Part shown: one piece after another, positions 1-13,892 of the stretch | Layout of the letters: each line of letters opens with the position of its first letter | Numbering within the stretch: the stretch's first letter is position 1 | Assembly (NCBI GenBank): GCA_013399015.1 | Contig: VWZX01005643.1 | Span: 167,711 to 231,710, forward strand | Length of the DNA: 64,000 nt | Source of the DNA: Galbula dea | Taxonomy: Eukaryota; Chordata; Aves; Piciformes; Galbulidae | Direction: 5' to 3' | Position numbers and translations under genes: made by a program | Notes under the pieces: generated by a model | What the model was told of the DNA's origin: nothing | The model's database searches: none | Seen by the model: the letters and a program-made list of their open reading frames with translations, nothing else

Positions 1-705
1 AACTCCATGTATGAGTATAGACTGGGGGCCGAGCTGTTGGAGAGCAGTGAAGGGGAAAGGGATCTGGGGGTCCTGCTGGATGGAAGGATGAGCATGAGCC
101 AGCAGTGTGCTTTTGTGGCCAGGAGGGCCAGTGGGATTCTGGGGTGGATTAGAAGGGGTGTGGTTAGTAGGTCAAGACAGGTTCTTCTCCACCTTTACCC
201 TACCCTAGTGAGGCCATCTGGAATATTGTGTCCAATTCTGGGCCCCTCAGTTGAAGAAGGATAGGGAACTGCTGGAGAGAGTCCAGCCCAGAGCCACAGA
301 GATGATAAAGGGGCTGGAACATCTTCCTTATGAGGAAAGGCTGAGGGAGCTGGGTCTCTTTAGCCTGGAGGCTAAGGGGGTGACCTCATCTATGCTTTTA
401 AGTATGTGAAGGCTGTGTGTCAGGAGGATGGGGTCAGGCTCTTCTCAGTGAAGCCCAATGACAGGACAAGAGGCAATGGCTGTAAGCTGAAGCATAGGAG
501 ATTCTGTGTGAACACATGTAGAAATGTTTTCCCAGTAAGGGTGCCAGAGCACTGGCACAGACTGGCCAGAGAGGCTGGGGAGCCTCCTTCTCTGGAGATA
601 TTCAAGAGCTGTCTGGACATGCTTCTGTGTGACCTGGTCTAGGGAATCCTGCTGTGGCAGGGGGGTTGGACTAGATGATCTTTTCTATTCCTACCTCTTC
701 AGGGT
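1..705 (+). mobile_element. CR1 non-LTR retrotransposon, 3' part, truncated by the window
   Basis: Carries the C-terminal part of the CR1 second ORF followed by its short 3' UTR. Frames 7-264 and 406-642 encode recognisable pieces (LGVLLDGRMSMSQQ, and later DRTRGNGCKLKHRRF, PSLEIFKSCLD), separated by frameshifts and stops, so the copy is dead. The 3' UTR has the diagnostic GGTTGGACTAGATGATCTTT near 664-684. The 5' part extends beyond position 1. Confidence 0.93.
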
Positions 706-3700
706 GTATGTATCTCTACATTCTGCTGCTTGTGTCCCAACTTAGTTTTTCACTAACCAGTGCTGAAAGGTATAGAAATTACAGCTTGCTCTACTTCTAA
801 TTCTTACTCTGGCTCTACAAAAGAGACTTTCCATCTGCCAAAGTGTTCAAGTGCTACTTAGACTTCCTGAAAAAAACCTTTCTCTACCTGAAGGTCATGG
901 AGAGAGGCTGTTGCCTGCTTTGAGATTTGTATGCTACTGACAACGTTGCTTTTCTATTTTTAGCTTTGGTTTCCTCAAAAGGATTTTGATATACCTCACA
1001 ACTGCAATAGAAGGGGGATTGTAACAAGGGCCTGGAGCCAAGAATAATAGCTTTGGTGAAGCTGCAAGCCTGTATTCATTTTCATTAATAGAGTAGAGCT
1101 GAAGCTAGTACAAATCAGGACAGCTGGTGTGTCTTCAATGGACCTGTCCCTGATGACATCTGTTGTGGGTCTGGCTCTGAAATGAAGGACATGCTGCACA
1201 AGCAAATATGGGAACAATTATTTTTTTCTCCCTACCCCATGGAGAATGGGGTAGGTCCTTTATATAGGAAGAATCAAATAAAATAGCTCAGGTAAAAATA
1301 TTCCCTTTTGCAAGTATATTCAATAATATTCCCTAAGCAAGTAGATAGTAAAATCAACTCTTTCATTAAAACAAGTTGGCAGTACAACTGGGTCCTTGTA
1401 GTCATGCCTAAGACCTTGTCCCAGTTTCCTCCTTTTCCCTCTCCACCTGCTCCTTTAGTAGGTGCCTGAATAGCTGTAAAACACAGACAGTGCTGGAAAT
1501 CAGATGCATTTTTTTTTAATAAAGCAGCAATTTTAAATCCCCTGCATGAATAAATAATCCATATGTTGCCTCAATCTTTTATGACATGAATTCTGAAAAA
1601 CAACTTTAAAAGCTTTCTCTGTTGTTTTGGAACTGGGTCAGAATACTTGTTCAGGGATTTTTTAATGAGCTAGGCTGTCTCCCAGCTCTGGGTTACTGGT
1701 TCAAACCTGAATCAGGTTAGTAGGGAGCAGAAATTTATGCTGCAACTGAAGAATTTAGACCTACATCTCACCCCAGACACTCATATCTCCATGGGAAATA
1801 GTGGTGCAATGGGCACAAAAGCCCATGGAAAAAATGGAAGAAGAGCCTGAAATATGAGAGCTGCAGAATCTCCTTTCTCTCAACACCTGCCCTTAGCCCA
1901 CACCCTACCTTGGATATTACCCTCCTGTGTCCTTAGTTTCTTTCAAAAGCCTCTTCTCCAGCTGCAAAGGGACCATTAACCTCAGCTGGCTAGCAGGTAA
2001 TGAAATAACTGCTTTTGTCAAGGGAGATCTTAACACAAGGAGATGAACATCAGTTAACAGAAGTGGGAAATACATTTTCTTTTCTGGAGTTGTGTATCTT
2101 CAGTGTTGAAGAAAATACCAGGCTTACCACTACAGAAAACCTGGGTTTGACCCTTTGTCATTGCCTCTATTGTTCACCCTCAACATTCTGATCCCCTAAC
2201 ATCCCAAATATCTCATCTTAATGCTCCCTGACTGGCTCTCACAACCCTCACATCCCACATGGATGCAGTGAAGGGACAGTGGAAAGGACTTGGAGATGAA
2301 AGGAGCTGCCCAAGGCATGGCTTTGCAGCAGCATCTCAGAACCCTGGCATCCCTGGCTGCCATCCCATCTCATCTCATTTCCTTCCTCCTTTTTCTGGAA
2401 ACTGAGGTGCTGGCAAGGGCTGTAGCATGCTAGGATCTGTGGGCTGGGCAGTGTGTCTGGGTCCCACTGCTGCTATATTATATAGCTATATAGCTTTTCC
2501 TATTTCTCCCATGCTGCAGGCAGGTGAGGGGGCTGCTAACAGCAGAGGGGGAGCCCAGGAACTGCCTGAGGCTCCTTCCTCAAACCAAATGGCTTACATG
2601 ATCTGTGAGTCTTCTCTGAACACTTCCTCCAGCTCCAGCACTTTGACATTTCCTTTCTATATTCTACAAATTAATAACAACAATTTTCTTTCACTGGTGC
2701 TGCTTTACCAGTGTAAATAACAGAGGAAGAGGCAGAAGGAAAAAGATGGAAGGGGAAAAAAGGGGATCATGGAAATGAATTTGATCAGATTTGCACTTTT
2801 TTGGGTTTTTTTAGACATATCTACAAACACAGAGAGCAGCTTTTAGGGCTGAACTTCATGCTGTCTGACATGTTACAAAATCCTATAAAAGTCAGTAGTA
2901 AAACTTTCAGGCTATGGTAGTCATCATTGTTATCTGCTCACAAATCTCATTTTCCAGTTGTCCAGCTGCTGGAAATGAGAAGACCTCCAAAGAAAACAGT
3001 GTCTGTCAGGTTTGATCACCTCCCTTAGCTGTTTTAATGGAACTAACAGAAGGGAACCAGTTAGTATAGTGAGACAACCAGTACAGAACTCTTTTTTTTC
3101 CCAGGATGGTAAAAAAAAGAAAGGTGTCTTTCAGACATCACAGCTAGAGGCTGTTGCTGCCTGTGAGACCTAACCCAGTCATTAGGAAGCCTGGGGAATG
3201 ACACTTTCCATGTTTATGTCAATGGAAACTGTCTTTATGCACTAAATATCCAAACACAGCAATTTTTTGCTTGCTGAAGGGAGGCTGTGAATTGCACTGG
3301 AGAATTATTACAAAAGAGAACTGAGCAATAAGAAATGGAATAGAAAACAGAGAGAAGAATGAAAAATTAATTTGACTGCTTCCTTTTGTCAGCTGAAGAG
3401 CAAAAATAGATGTATTACTGAAGGTTTGTTGTTTGTTTCTTTATGTGACTACTACAGATAATACCAAAATATGCACTGCAGATGGAGTGACTTGTTTCTA
3501 TTAAGGTGTCTGAGTGTTATTTAGGATGGAGTAGGAAAACCAAATCTCTTTCCTCTTCCAGGTAAGTACAAGTTGTTTGCTCCAGTACTGATCAAGCTAA
3601 ACATGTGCATTTTGTCCTTTCTGTTCCAACAATGAAGGCATTGTGGCAGGGAGTGGCTCCTTCCCACCCAGGAAAGAGAGAACAGCCAAAGCCCAGCACT

Positions 3701-6700
3701 GGTGGAGTCATGCAGCTGGATGCTATGGTGGTCAGAGCTTTCCAGGCACTTTGGGGTGTGCATATCACACCATTAAATCCATAAATACTATCTGCCACTG
3801 GTGTGGAAAGACAAGTCATGAGTTTTTAATAGCTGTAAGTGTGGTAGGAGGAAATGGCATGGACTTCCTCATAGCAAAATTGATTTTTAAGGAATTACAA
3901 GCAAAGTCTGTGAAATGTTCTGACATTGCCATGTTCACCACTGCTTCCAGCTTCAGTGCAGTTCCTCATGGAGCTCAGCAGGATCCAAAACAGGAAGGTA
4001 GCTACACTCAGGGACTGCATTTGCAGCCAGAGCTGGAAGAGAGGATTAGTCCTGGAGACACTTTTGCTATCATCCTTCACAGATAATTTTTAGCAAGTGT
4101 TTGTAGGAGGAGAAAAAGTCTTTCCTTCTTGGAGAGGAGGGATGAATCCTGTGACAGGAAGGGTTACAAATGGCTTTTCCAGGTAAATTCCTTCATGTAA
4201 ACTCAAATTTTAATGGTCAGAAACTAAAGGGGTTTTTTGGAGGAAAAAAAAAATTAAAGTGAATTGGTCCCAGGGCTTCTTACTATGGTTTTGAGACTAG
4301 CCACAAATGATGAGCAGAGAACTCCTTGTGCTTCTAAGTCCATGACTAGTGCCTCTGTTGTGGTCCTGTGCCAATCATTCTGATTTAGGAATTTGCCATG
4401 GGGGATCAGAGTTAAGGACCCTGCATGGATTTTGTCAGAGTGGGGAGTGTAGAACTGATTGTTACTTCAAGGTCTTTGAAGTTGGGTGGGTTTTTTGTTC
4501 TGCCTTTTTTTTTCCTTCTTTGACCATTAAGCTTATTTCACAGATTGCAAAATACAGTCAGCCTAGATCTTACTGAATAAAAGATCATTTTGACACCAAT
4601 GGGATTTTTTTTTCCCCTTGAATATGTGCCACAAGATTGGCCTGACATTAGGATCTGTGGAAATTCCAGATAGCACACTTATTTTTTCTGCCCTGCTGAC
4701 AGCTATTTATACCATTTTCTCTTTCTGGAGGATCAGCAATTTCACTTGGTAGGAGATGGGGCTGGACTCTGCAAGATGTGTGTAGAGCCAAAGGGTATTT
4801 GAAGAAAAAAACCAACCACAAAACAACTAGAACAACTTAAGTACAAAAGCAGTCTCTGTATCATCCAAACAAGTTCATCTTCTCTGCTGTTTTCTGATCA
4901 GAGTTCATTTAGCTTTCTGTGGAAAAGTTACATATCTTTCTTGACCAGAGCTTACCATTGCTTGGTTTCAAACTGTGAACTGAAATGGTTGCAAAGATTT
5001 CTCTCTCTGAATTCAAAGGAAATAGAAGATTACACAGATTCCAACTTCTGCTCTGACAATGCCTTAAAAAACCACATTTTAGGATGAAGTATTACATAAC
5101 AAACCCTTTCCTATCACCTGTCAGTGTAACACCCTCTGTGAGTGACATGCTGCTGACTTCTTTCCCAGAGGGAACCAAGTAGCCTATTTAGTTAGAAATC
5201 TGTTCTGTGACTCAATCAGTGACTCCTCTCTGTTGTTCTCTGGACTATTCATTAGCTCTAATTAGAAATAAAAGCCTGGAAGAGAAACATGGCTCTGCTC
5301 AGTTAGTTTATTGATTAAAAAATTAAGACAATAATCAATAAAGACATACACTTCTGTCATTTCTTGAGACCCAAGGCACTTCATTGCTCCTAGGGGACAC
5401 TGCTTTCTACAACTGATCAATAAACCAGACTCAGAGATCTTTTTTTTTCACATGCTGGTTGTATATTTCCCACTTTCACCTCCCAGACAAACTTCTGGTC
5501 CTAGTTCAGTGCAAGTGGCTCAATGTATTTTTGGTTTTTAAACAATCTCCACAGTATTTTCAATATTGACTGGACTCCTTTACTGTAAGAAACCTGAAGA
5601 GGAGAGGGGACTAAATTACTGCTGTTCATATTACCATGCCTTTCATCACCTCTTTACTAAACCTATGCAAAAGCTGATGTATCTCAGAAGTTCAAGGTCA
5701 TTTCAAGGAATTCTGACCTGTGCTTGTTGGGTAGCTTTCAATGATGTCATGAGAAAATGTTTTTCCCTTTTTGTTCTTCTGTGAAATATGCTCACTCACC
5801 ATGTACAAGGAGCTCTGCAGGAGCAGGAGGCTTTAGAGGAAGCATGCTGCTAGTTCTGCCCTCTGTCCTCTAGGGCAGATGTGACTACACACACCTTTTT
5901 GGGCACCTTTGCCAGATGCATTTGCTGACCCACTGCTGCAAGACCAGCTGGGAGAATCCTGGTGGCATCAGACAAACCTTCACTCCTTTTTGTACAAACC
6001 AACCTGCTGCCATAGCACAGTGCATTTAGATAGCCATTACTTCTGGGGGCTGGCAAAGAGAGACCAGAAAGATAAAGATTATTAAGGTTATTATTACAGT
6101 CCTTTTAAAAAGCAACAAGCATAGCTGTTCATTTTCTTCAGCCCTCAAAGAGAAATCAGTGCCTTCCACCTGCCCAAAAGCTTTCTGATGGCTTCTTGCC
6201 CTTCTCCATGTGGTGGAAGAGCTGGTTTCCTATGTATATGCTTTATGACATAGGAAGTATGTTGGACATGGGCATGCCTGCCCACCCAGGGACAGGACAG
6301 CTTAGCCACAGTCACATCCTTCAGCTCCATCAGACCTCACTGATCTGGGGGAGGGAGAGAAAAAGGAGATGAAAGTCAGAGACCTGAGGGCATGGCACAT
6401 GTTCTGCTTTGCTGCATGGACTGTGGAGGTGGTCCTGGTCCAGCCCACAGCAAAGGCTCTGCCTGAAGGTCCCAGCCAGCTAGCAGAAGGATCTGCAGAG
6501 AGAAAATACTTATTTCAAAGAGTCAGTCTTCTGAGATGGTTTATGGTGTCTGATTTTGGAATATTTACACAAAAAGACAAGAGAGGGGAAGGAAAAAACA
6601 AGGAAACATTTTAATGCCAAGTCTTTTTGTCCACACAGATGAACATCAGCCCTCACTGAGCTTTGAGCTCAGGATCAAACCAGTTATTGGTTGCTTGAGT

Positions 6701-8734
6701 TCTCCTGCTGGAAAGACTAGAACCTTGTAGTGTGGAGGAAGCCCTCCCCCATCTGCTAGCTTGGCAGGAGAGAGGCACACACAGAACAACCACTACACAG
6801 CAGCATAAATGCATAAATACATTTCTGAAGAGGCTTTTTAATTAAAAAAAAAGGATTGTATATTTCATCCATATGACACTGATGCATTCAGATTTGTATT
6901 ATATGACACATGCTTTGACTAGGTACATGACTGATAAACATATTAATGAGCCAAGCTTTGAAAGGAAAACACATTACAAAGCTTGGATTTCTTTGATATA
7001 GAGTTCTTCCATGCTGGTGATAATTAGTGCTGCCTGCTTTCTCCTTTTTCACAGAAGGATTTTTTTCCCCATAATATAAAGATTAGTCAGAGCTCCTAGA
7101 AATCCTATTCAGTTCAATCCAAGTAGCAGAGAATGGTACAGCACAAGTCAAATAAGAGACAAAAAGAAAATCAAAATGAAAAGTGATTAATTTAAGGAAT
7201 CATTTGAAAATCAAGCCTGCATTTTGTTTTTAGTATGAAATAACCTACAATGAATATTGATTTTGATGACTATTTTTACTATTTTTGCTAAACTAAGGAC
7301 AATATCCAATGATCTCCTCTGAACAAAGATGAACAAGCCAGCTTGGGAAAAGATGTGTTTGCTGCTCCAAGCATTCTCTGAATCCTTGCTTATTTAGAGG
7401 ATGAAACTCAGACTGCATCCAGCCTGACAGTTTGAGCTCAGCATCCATGAGAGCTCCTGGTTTGGTCCCCATACAAACTAGATCCTCATCTCTTTTGGCC
7501 CTTTCACTGAGAGTGCTATGCTAGAATAATGGTGGGACCACTGTCTGTAATCTTGGTGCTGGAGGGTGTAATAAGTGTGTAAACATGTCTTTAGAGACTG
7601 ATATGGGATAGTTCCAGCATCTGTTGTTCCATTTGTAGTGGTGATGGAGTCACTCCATCTTCAGCATGATTTTTCTTTATTGCAGTGTTGTTGCACACAT
7701 TTCATTCTACCATCACCACTTTTGCAAGGCAATCACTCCAAAATTATTGTCATAGGCTCTCTGGCTTGTTTTCTGCACTGCAGGCTGGGGAGAGACTGCA
7801 CTTGTGGTGTTGTGCAAACTCCAGATTTTGGCAGAAGACAAGTGTAGGTCAGAAACATTCCTTGCAGGTTCAGCTGGGAGGAGTTGTCTCTAGCAGAAAC
7901 TCTATGGCAGAAATCAGCAGCAAGCTGGAGAGTCCAGTGGGGAGGTAAAAAGAGCTACTCTTTCTTAGTAACTTTAAATCAAGCTAATGTAACATATTTT
8001 GCATTTTTACAAGCATGAGCACCAGCTTAATTTGCTAGCAATACTACTAAAGCATGTAGTTAGTACTTGCTATATCATCCATCTCTGTGTGATATGACAT
8101 GTGTAATGGAGCAGCACCCTTTAGTCTGCTGAAACAAAGTTTATATTAATCTATAATAAACTGATAGGGAGAGATGGTTTCCCTTATCAGACCTCATTCT
8201 ATGTGCTCTAGAAACTTCTCTCATAATTTCAATGTACATAATGCCTTCCTATATATTTTTTTCTTGTTCTGAATTAACAACCAGCAGCCTTTGCTCACAG
8301 CTGAGGTGTCCCATGGACACTTTAGATACTTACAGCTATTTTCCATTTCTATGATGGGCTCTTCTTCCAGCTGCATGCTATGTAATGGCTTCTCAATGGA
8401 AAACTTAAGCTCTGCTGCTGAAGTTGGCATCAGCCTAGACTAGTCTTTCTCCTTCCCCTGATGCACTCCTCTTTAGTCTTCATGGTGGATCCTTGCATGT
8501 CTAAGTAATACAACAAAGTAAATGAAGCCAGAGCTAACCTGTGAACAAGGGAGATCCCTCAGGTTCAGTCTTCCCCATGCAGGGCACAGCCCCAGCCCAA
8601 ATACAAGTCTCCAGGCTCTTCCTTCCCCAGTGAAGACCAAATGAGCAGGCCACCCATGTGCACCTTTCTCTGATCAACTCCTGACTCTTTAAAGCAGACT
8701 GAAATAAATTCATCTTCAGATGTGAGGAAAGTGC
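706..8734. other. Intergenic stretch, no recognised gene
   Basis: About 8 kb of AT-rich, apparently unique sequence. It has scattered short poly-A and poly-T runs and one 147-codon open frame (3643-4086, plus) without recognised homology. No RNA gene, clear repeat family or conserved exon was seen. Confidence 0.6.
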
Positions 8735-9145
8735 ACTCAGTCACCTCTTCCAGGTGATAAAGCTGTTAAACAGGACAAGTCCCAGGATAGACTTCTGCAA
8801 TTACCCACTTGTAACTTGCCTACAGGTAAAATATCACCTCTTAGCTGTTGTCATTTGAGCACAATCATCCAACTACTTTTTTATTCAGTTGTATACCTGC
8901 CCATCCAGATGTTCATAGACTAATTTGGATGCAGGGCCATTGTGGGACACAGTGTTGGAAGTCTTGCCAAAACAAATGCAAATGACATTCACAGCTCTTG
9001 CCTCATCTGCAAAGCAATTGGGTTACTCAAGCATGATTTATCATTGTTAAGCTCATACTGGCTGTTCCCAGTCATCTTCTCCTTCATGTGTCCAGAAATG
9101 CATTCCAAAATTAAATCAGCTCACAGTATAACAAGCAACTCTGAC
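8735..9145 (-). mobile_element. Old CR1 reverse-transcriptase fragment
   Basis: Reading the minus strand gives a decayed match to the CR1 reverse-transcriptase core. Near 9000-8920 it reads ADEARAVNVICICFGKTSNT followed by VSHN, corresponding to the family's conserved DFSKAFDTVSHN block. Further pieces follow with stops and small indels. The divergence suggests an older insertion than the 3'-end copies elsewhere in the window. The edges are approximate. Confidence 0.72.
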
Positions 9146-11364
9146 AAGAAATAAAAGTCTCTTTGTCTTTTCAACAAATCCTTCTAGGAATGCACCCTGT
9201 CCATCAGGTGCTATTGGGAAGCCATGTTAGCAGTTCCACTCACATCCTGATCCTTGAGCTTATTCCTCCAGCCTGGTGTTTTGGTTGCAATGTTTTTGAC
9301 TCTTTAAACCTCATCCCTCAGGTTGTCTCAAGACTGAGTAGGAGATGCATGGTCTCACATGTCTTCAGCATGTCTGCAAAATCCAAATCAAGAACTGGGC
9401 AGGAAAAGATATTGCCAGGTTTTCTTCTGATGGGTACCAAGGTGTAGGATGGCAGGTGGAGGCTGAGGGCCTCTTGCTCCAGCACAGGTCAGGAATAAGG
9501 TTGGGTGCCAGGACATGGACACTCACCCTTTGGAGTCCACCAATGTAAATGTAGGTCCTGTAAAGCCAAATAGCTGAAAAAAGTCTGTATTGATGCCTGA
9601 GTGGGAGAGAATGTCAGAATAAAGCTGCACCCCAATGGAAAACAGGCAACTCCACTTCTGGGGAGATACCAAGTCTATGCAAAATGCAAATGCTGTTTCT
9701 TTCCTGGGAACTGATAGCAAAATGCTGGTAGATCCAAGCTTCATATATTGTTAAGTAGTCATTGTTAAGTGAGGTTGGGATGTTTTAGATAAATGAACTA
9801 AACAAGATCAAATCTGACCTAGCCTGGGCACAGGGTTTGACATTCAGATCTTGGCAAAACATATAGGAAGCTGTGGTGGCACAAGAAATAGAACTGTAGA
9901 CTTAAATCACTTCTGAAGTATGGCTTCTAATGCATCAGCAGATCCATGACTTCAGGAGAAGGGAAGAGCACCACCTACAGAATCACAAAGGCAGGTTTTT
10001 CCTCACTCTCTCTTTCAGTACAGGTTGTTCATTCACAGACAAACCAGCAGTTACTGGGGAATTATGGGTCACTGGGGAAGTTACTTAAAATGCATTAACA
10101 ACTGACTGGATCATATCATGGAGAGAGAAGGATTGCATCCCTCTCAAACCTTTAAGCATTTCCTAGAACTCTAATGTTCACAGCAGCCATAAATAATATC
10201 TGAATCCTTTCTTCATTAACTACATCTTTATCTAGCTAACCTAACTCATTAAACTTTAAAAAGAATTTTAAATTAAAACAAAGGCAAAAGAGGATTTAGT
10301 TAAAGATTAATCAATGACCCTATTAATGTAATAGATTGTGAGTCAGACAGGAAATCACTCATTTGGGTTGACCTTCTTTCCTGCTATTGTAATAGGAAAT
10401 ACAGTCCTTTTCTCTCCACTTAGATATGCCCTTACAATAATAAGCCTCAGATTTATGTTTCTAGACATTTTTTTTGGTCAGGATCTTATTGATGTTATTT
10501 CTATGTTGGCTTTTTAAAGCACTTGCTAAATTTGCTTGTAAGACAAGGCTACAGTAATCCACTGTCCTCCTACACTGCAGTCTGTTCTAGCTTACACCAC
10601 AGAAAGACTCCTGTGCTGTCATGGGGTGGGAACTGTGCACAGAGCTCCTAAAATAGATTCAAAGGGAAAAGAAGAGCTACAAAGAAAAATGGGAAGACAC
10701 TTTGGGAGCTCAGTTCTGCTCTCAGGACATGCTGCATGCTCATATCACAGAATCACAGAATCATATCACCATGTCTGTTGATAAAATTGCCCCTTTAGGA
10801 GGAAACTCAAGGTCATCTCATCATTTTGAATCAATTTTTGAAAGATTTAACCTTTTGGAAGATTCTTCACTTCTAAAGCCTAGCCAGCTCACCAAGCACA
10901 ACTTTATCAGCTCTGGAAAAAGGAGAAAAGGAATGCCAGGTCTTGAACCAGAGATGCAGTTATGTTATTTAAAAACTCTGCCCTGCATGTACTCCTTGCA
11001 AGGTGGGAAGTGCCAATCCCCACAACACAACCCTTGCCAAAGACAGCATAATCACACCAAAAGCTCCACCTCCATGTTTTCTTAGCTTCTATTTCTTCAC
11101 TAAACATTTTCCCCAAATCACATTCTGACTCACTCCTGCTATTCTCCAAATGAAATCAATACCTGACATGAGAACATTATTTTTCTTCTTTTACTTGGAA
11201 GTAATTTTTAAATGACACCACAGAATTCTCCAATAGCTGGTTCTGTTAGCTTTGCACAAGTAAACCACAGCAGGAACAAACAGTGGCATCATAGCAAAGT
11301 TCTACCTGTCAGAAATAAAGTTCATGCAATTCTTTAAGAAGCACAGAAACATATCAGGTTAAGG
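9146..11364. other. Intergenic stretch, no recognised gene
   Basis: AT-rich unassigned sequence. A tiny ATCACAGAATCACAGAATCA motif at about 10745-10764 looks like the extreme end of a minus-strand CR1, but the sequence beside it does not continue as CR1. A 127-codon open frame (10702-11085, plus) overlaps it and has no recognised homology. Confidence 0.55.
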
Positions 11365-11637
11365 GTTATGGACAAATGAGGAACAGGAGGTAATGGGCAT
11401 AAACTGCAACATGGGAAGTTCCATCTGAAAGTAAGAAGAAACTTAGTTACTTTGAGGGTGGTAGAGCACTGGAACAGGCTGCCCAGAGAGGTGGTGGGGT
11501 CTCTGTCTCTGGAGACATTCCAAACCCCCCTGGACACCATCCTGTGCAACCTGCTCTAGATGAACCTGCTCTGACAGTGGGTTTGGGCTAGATGATCTCC
11601 AGAGGTCCCTTCCAACCCCTATAACACTCTGTGAAAG
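11365..11637 (+). mobile_element. CR1 3' end fragment
   Basis: Matches the CR1 ORF2 C-terminus and 3' UTR: ACTGGAACAGGCTGCCCAGA near 11470, then CTAGATGATCTCCAGAGGTC near 11590, and an ATAACACTCTGTG-like tail. It is 5'-truncated, as is usual for CR1. Confidence 0.93.
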
Positions 11638-12694
11638 TGTGGTCAGCTTGTCAGTTCAAGGATGGATAGTAAATGGACATCACAAAGATTGCCACTAAAT
11701 TAGAACACAAGTATGACCAGAGGTAGAACAAACTCCAAAATATAAAAATTTGATGGTATATTTATTTTAAACCCCCCTAAGGTTATCAGAGATTTTTTGG
11801 TTTTTAACAAAATCTACCATTTTTATTTGGTCTAACAAGCACACAGCATTTTAAAATCCCTAAGAAACATTCATTTTGAAGGGAAAATAAAACCAAATTG
11901 AGGGTGAATCATTTATTTTTGTTGAAATCAATGCAGTGCAAAATACTTTTGAGAAATTATTGACTTATGACAGAGGAGTAACCTTCTTCTGAGCTGTCTG
12001 ACTGCCATTAGCTGTGATCTCCCTGCTCATGTCCTGCTGGATACCATGGGTTTCTACTGTCAGTCTCACACACAGCAGCTCTACTGTCAAAGTAAGAGCA
12101 AATGTGCACTCTCAGGGAAAGTATTTGTGTGGACAACTCTCTGAGGTGATAGACAAAACCCATCCTTACTTCCAGACTGCTGCTGGTGGCCCCAGTCACA
12201 ATTTAATCTGGATCAGACTGACACAACTAACCTTTACAGCATGGCACATTGTCTGCAGGATTTCTGGACACAGCAAACCCCTGCAGCTGTACTTGCCTTT
12301 GGGCACTGGTACCATTTGGTCTCTCTGGCTCTCAGCTTAGCTCATACTATTTTATTTTGGAAAGACTGAATGATCAGGTCCTGCCTCTGAGCTCCTTGGA
12401 GGGAAATGGAGTAATTGCTACAGGTTGTGTCTGCAGGAGGCCATGCTGCAGGTATAGACACCCCTCCTGACATAGCCTTCTTTAGAACTGATGAACTACA
12501 CTAAGAGCAGTTCTCCACAGAAATATTTAATGTGACAATCAAGAGAGGGGGCTTGTATTTGGGGTTTTTTCAGTAACAAAATAAAGAGGCAGAAGAATGT
12601 ATAACACATGTCTAGAAAGTACAACCTACAAAGAAAATTGGAAGGAACCAAAACTGATTATCTTAGATAATAAAAGAAGCAGAAAGGAGATGAC

Positions 12695-12947
12695 ACAAAG
12701 AGGTTGTAGTAAAGTGGGGGTTGGTCTCTTCTTCCAGGTGACTAGAGATAGCACAAGAGGAAATGGCTTCAAGTTGCACTAGGGAAGGTTCAGGTTGGAA
12801 CAATTTCTTCCCTGAAAGAGTGGTTAGGCATTGGCACAGGCTGCCCAGGGCAGTGGTGGAGATGTTCAAAAAATGTGTAGATGTGGCAACAGTTGGTCTT
12901 GATTACCTGAAAGGTCTTTTCCAACCTTAAGTACTTTATGATTCATG
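12695..12947 (+). mobile_element. CR1 3' end fragment
   Basis: Contains TTGGCACAGGCTGCCCAGGG near 12831 and an AAGGTCTTTTCCAACCTTAA end near 12911, with a TTTATGATTC-type tail. The reading frame is broken. It is 5'-truncated and lies within 2.3 kb of two further plus-strand CR1 pieces. Confidence 0.9.
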
Positions 12948-13677
12948 TGCTTCAAAAGAGCAGCTGCCAGGAGAAAGGCAATAATGTTCTCACAATATTC
13001 ACCACAGGAAGGCAAGCAGTAGATTGTGTCAAGGAGAAAAAAGATCAACATTAAACCACCAAATGAGGATTGTGAAGCTCTGAAATTGATAGGGTAATAT
13101 TTCTCTCTCATATCTATAAAATACACTCTTCTTTACAGGCACAGAAGGTCTCTGTTGAAATTTTTTCTGCAAGATCACTTCCCATCCATCCCACTGACAG
13201 GTGCACTCAAAGACTGATCACACAGCCAAAAGAAAGGGTCATCTCTTTCTGAGGAGTTAGTGCTGCCCCTCAGCATGTAACTTGGTGAAGCTACATCACA
13301 GCAATGAAATTGTTAAAGTGAGATGCTCTCCTTGCTATTCATAGCCACTGTGCTATTTCTGTTAGATGTGCATCCACAGACTAGGCAGACACAGTCACAT
13401 ATGGCATGTCACTGCTAAAGTCACCACTGTTCTTAAAGGTGCTTGCCAAGAACAATTCAGTGAGTAATCTGCTAGCTCTGGAGAGAGAATTAACACCTTG
13501 GAAGCCAAAGTCTAAAAAATGACAAAAGTGTCTTCACTGTTACATCTCTTTGTGAAAGAGGCAGCAATTAGTCTACGTGGGCAGAACTTTATACTAGGTC
13601 AGGAGAGACCCAGGTGGTAACTGACAGGTGCAACAGCCACTTTGTCTTAGCATTGTGACATGATCTGATATTGTGCT

Positions 13678-13892
13678 TGCAGCCCAGAAGGCCAACTTTA
13701 TCCTAGGCTGCATCAAGAGAAGTGTGGCCAGCAGGTGGAGGGAGGTGATTCTCCCCCTCTACTCTGCTCTCCTGAGACCCCACCTGGAATATTGCATCCA
13801 GTTCTGGAGCCCCTGTTCCAAGAGGGATATGGGGGTGCTGGAATGAGTCCAGAGAAGGGCCACAAGAATGATCAGAGGCCTGTCAGGTTATT
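13678..13892 (+). mobile_element. CR1 internal fragment (ORF2 C-terminal region)
   Basis: Matches the CR1 segment upstream of the 3' end: CATCAAGAGAAGTGTGGCCA near 13710, CCTGGAATATTGCATCCAGT near 13782, and AGAGAAGGGCCACAAGAATG near 13851. It lacks the 3' UTR, so it is either a broken copy or a piece separated from a neighbour by later rearrangement. Confidence 0.9.

Noticed and set aside
10742..10768. CR1 3' terminus (repeated ATCACAGA)
   Set aside because: The motif is only about 25 bp and the neighbouring sequence does not continue as CR1, so it was not annotated as an element.
10702..11085. 127-codon plus-strand frame as a gene
   Set aside because: No homology or splice context was seen, and it includes low-information sequence around the ATCACAGA repeat.
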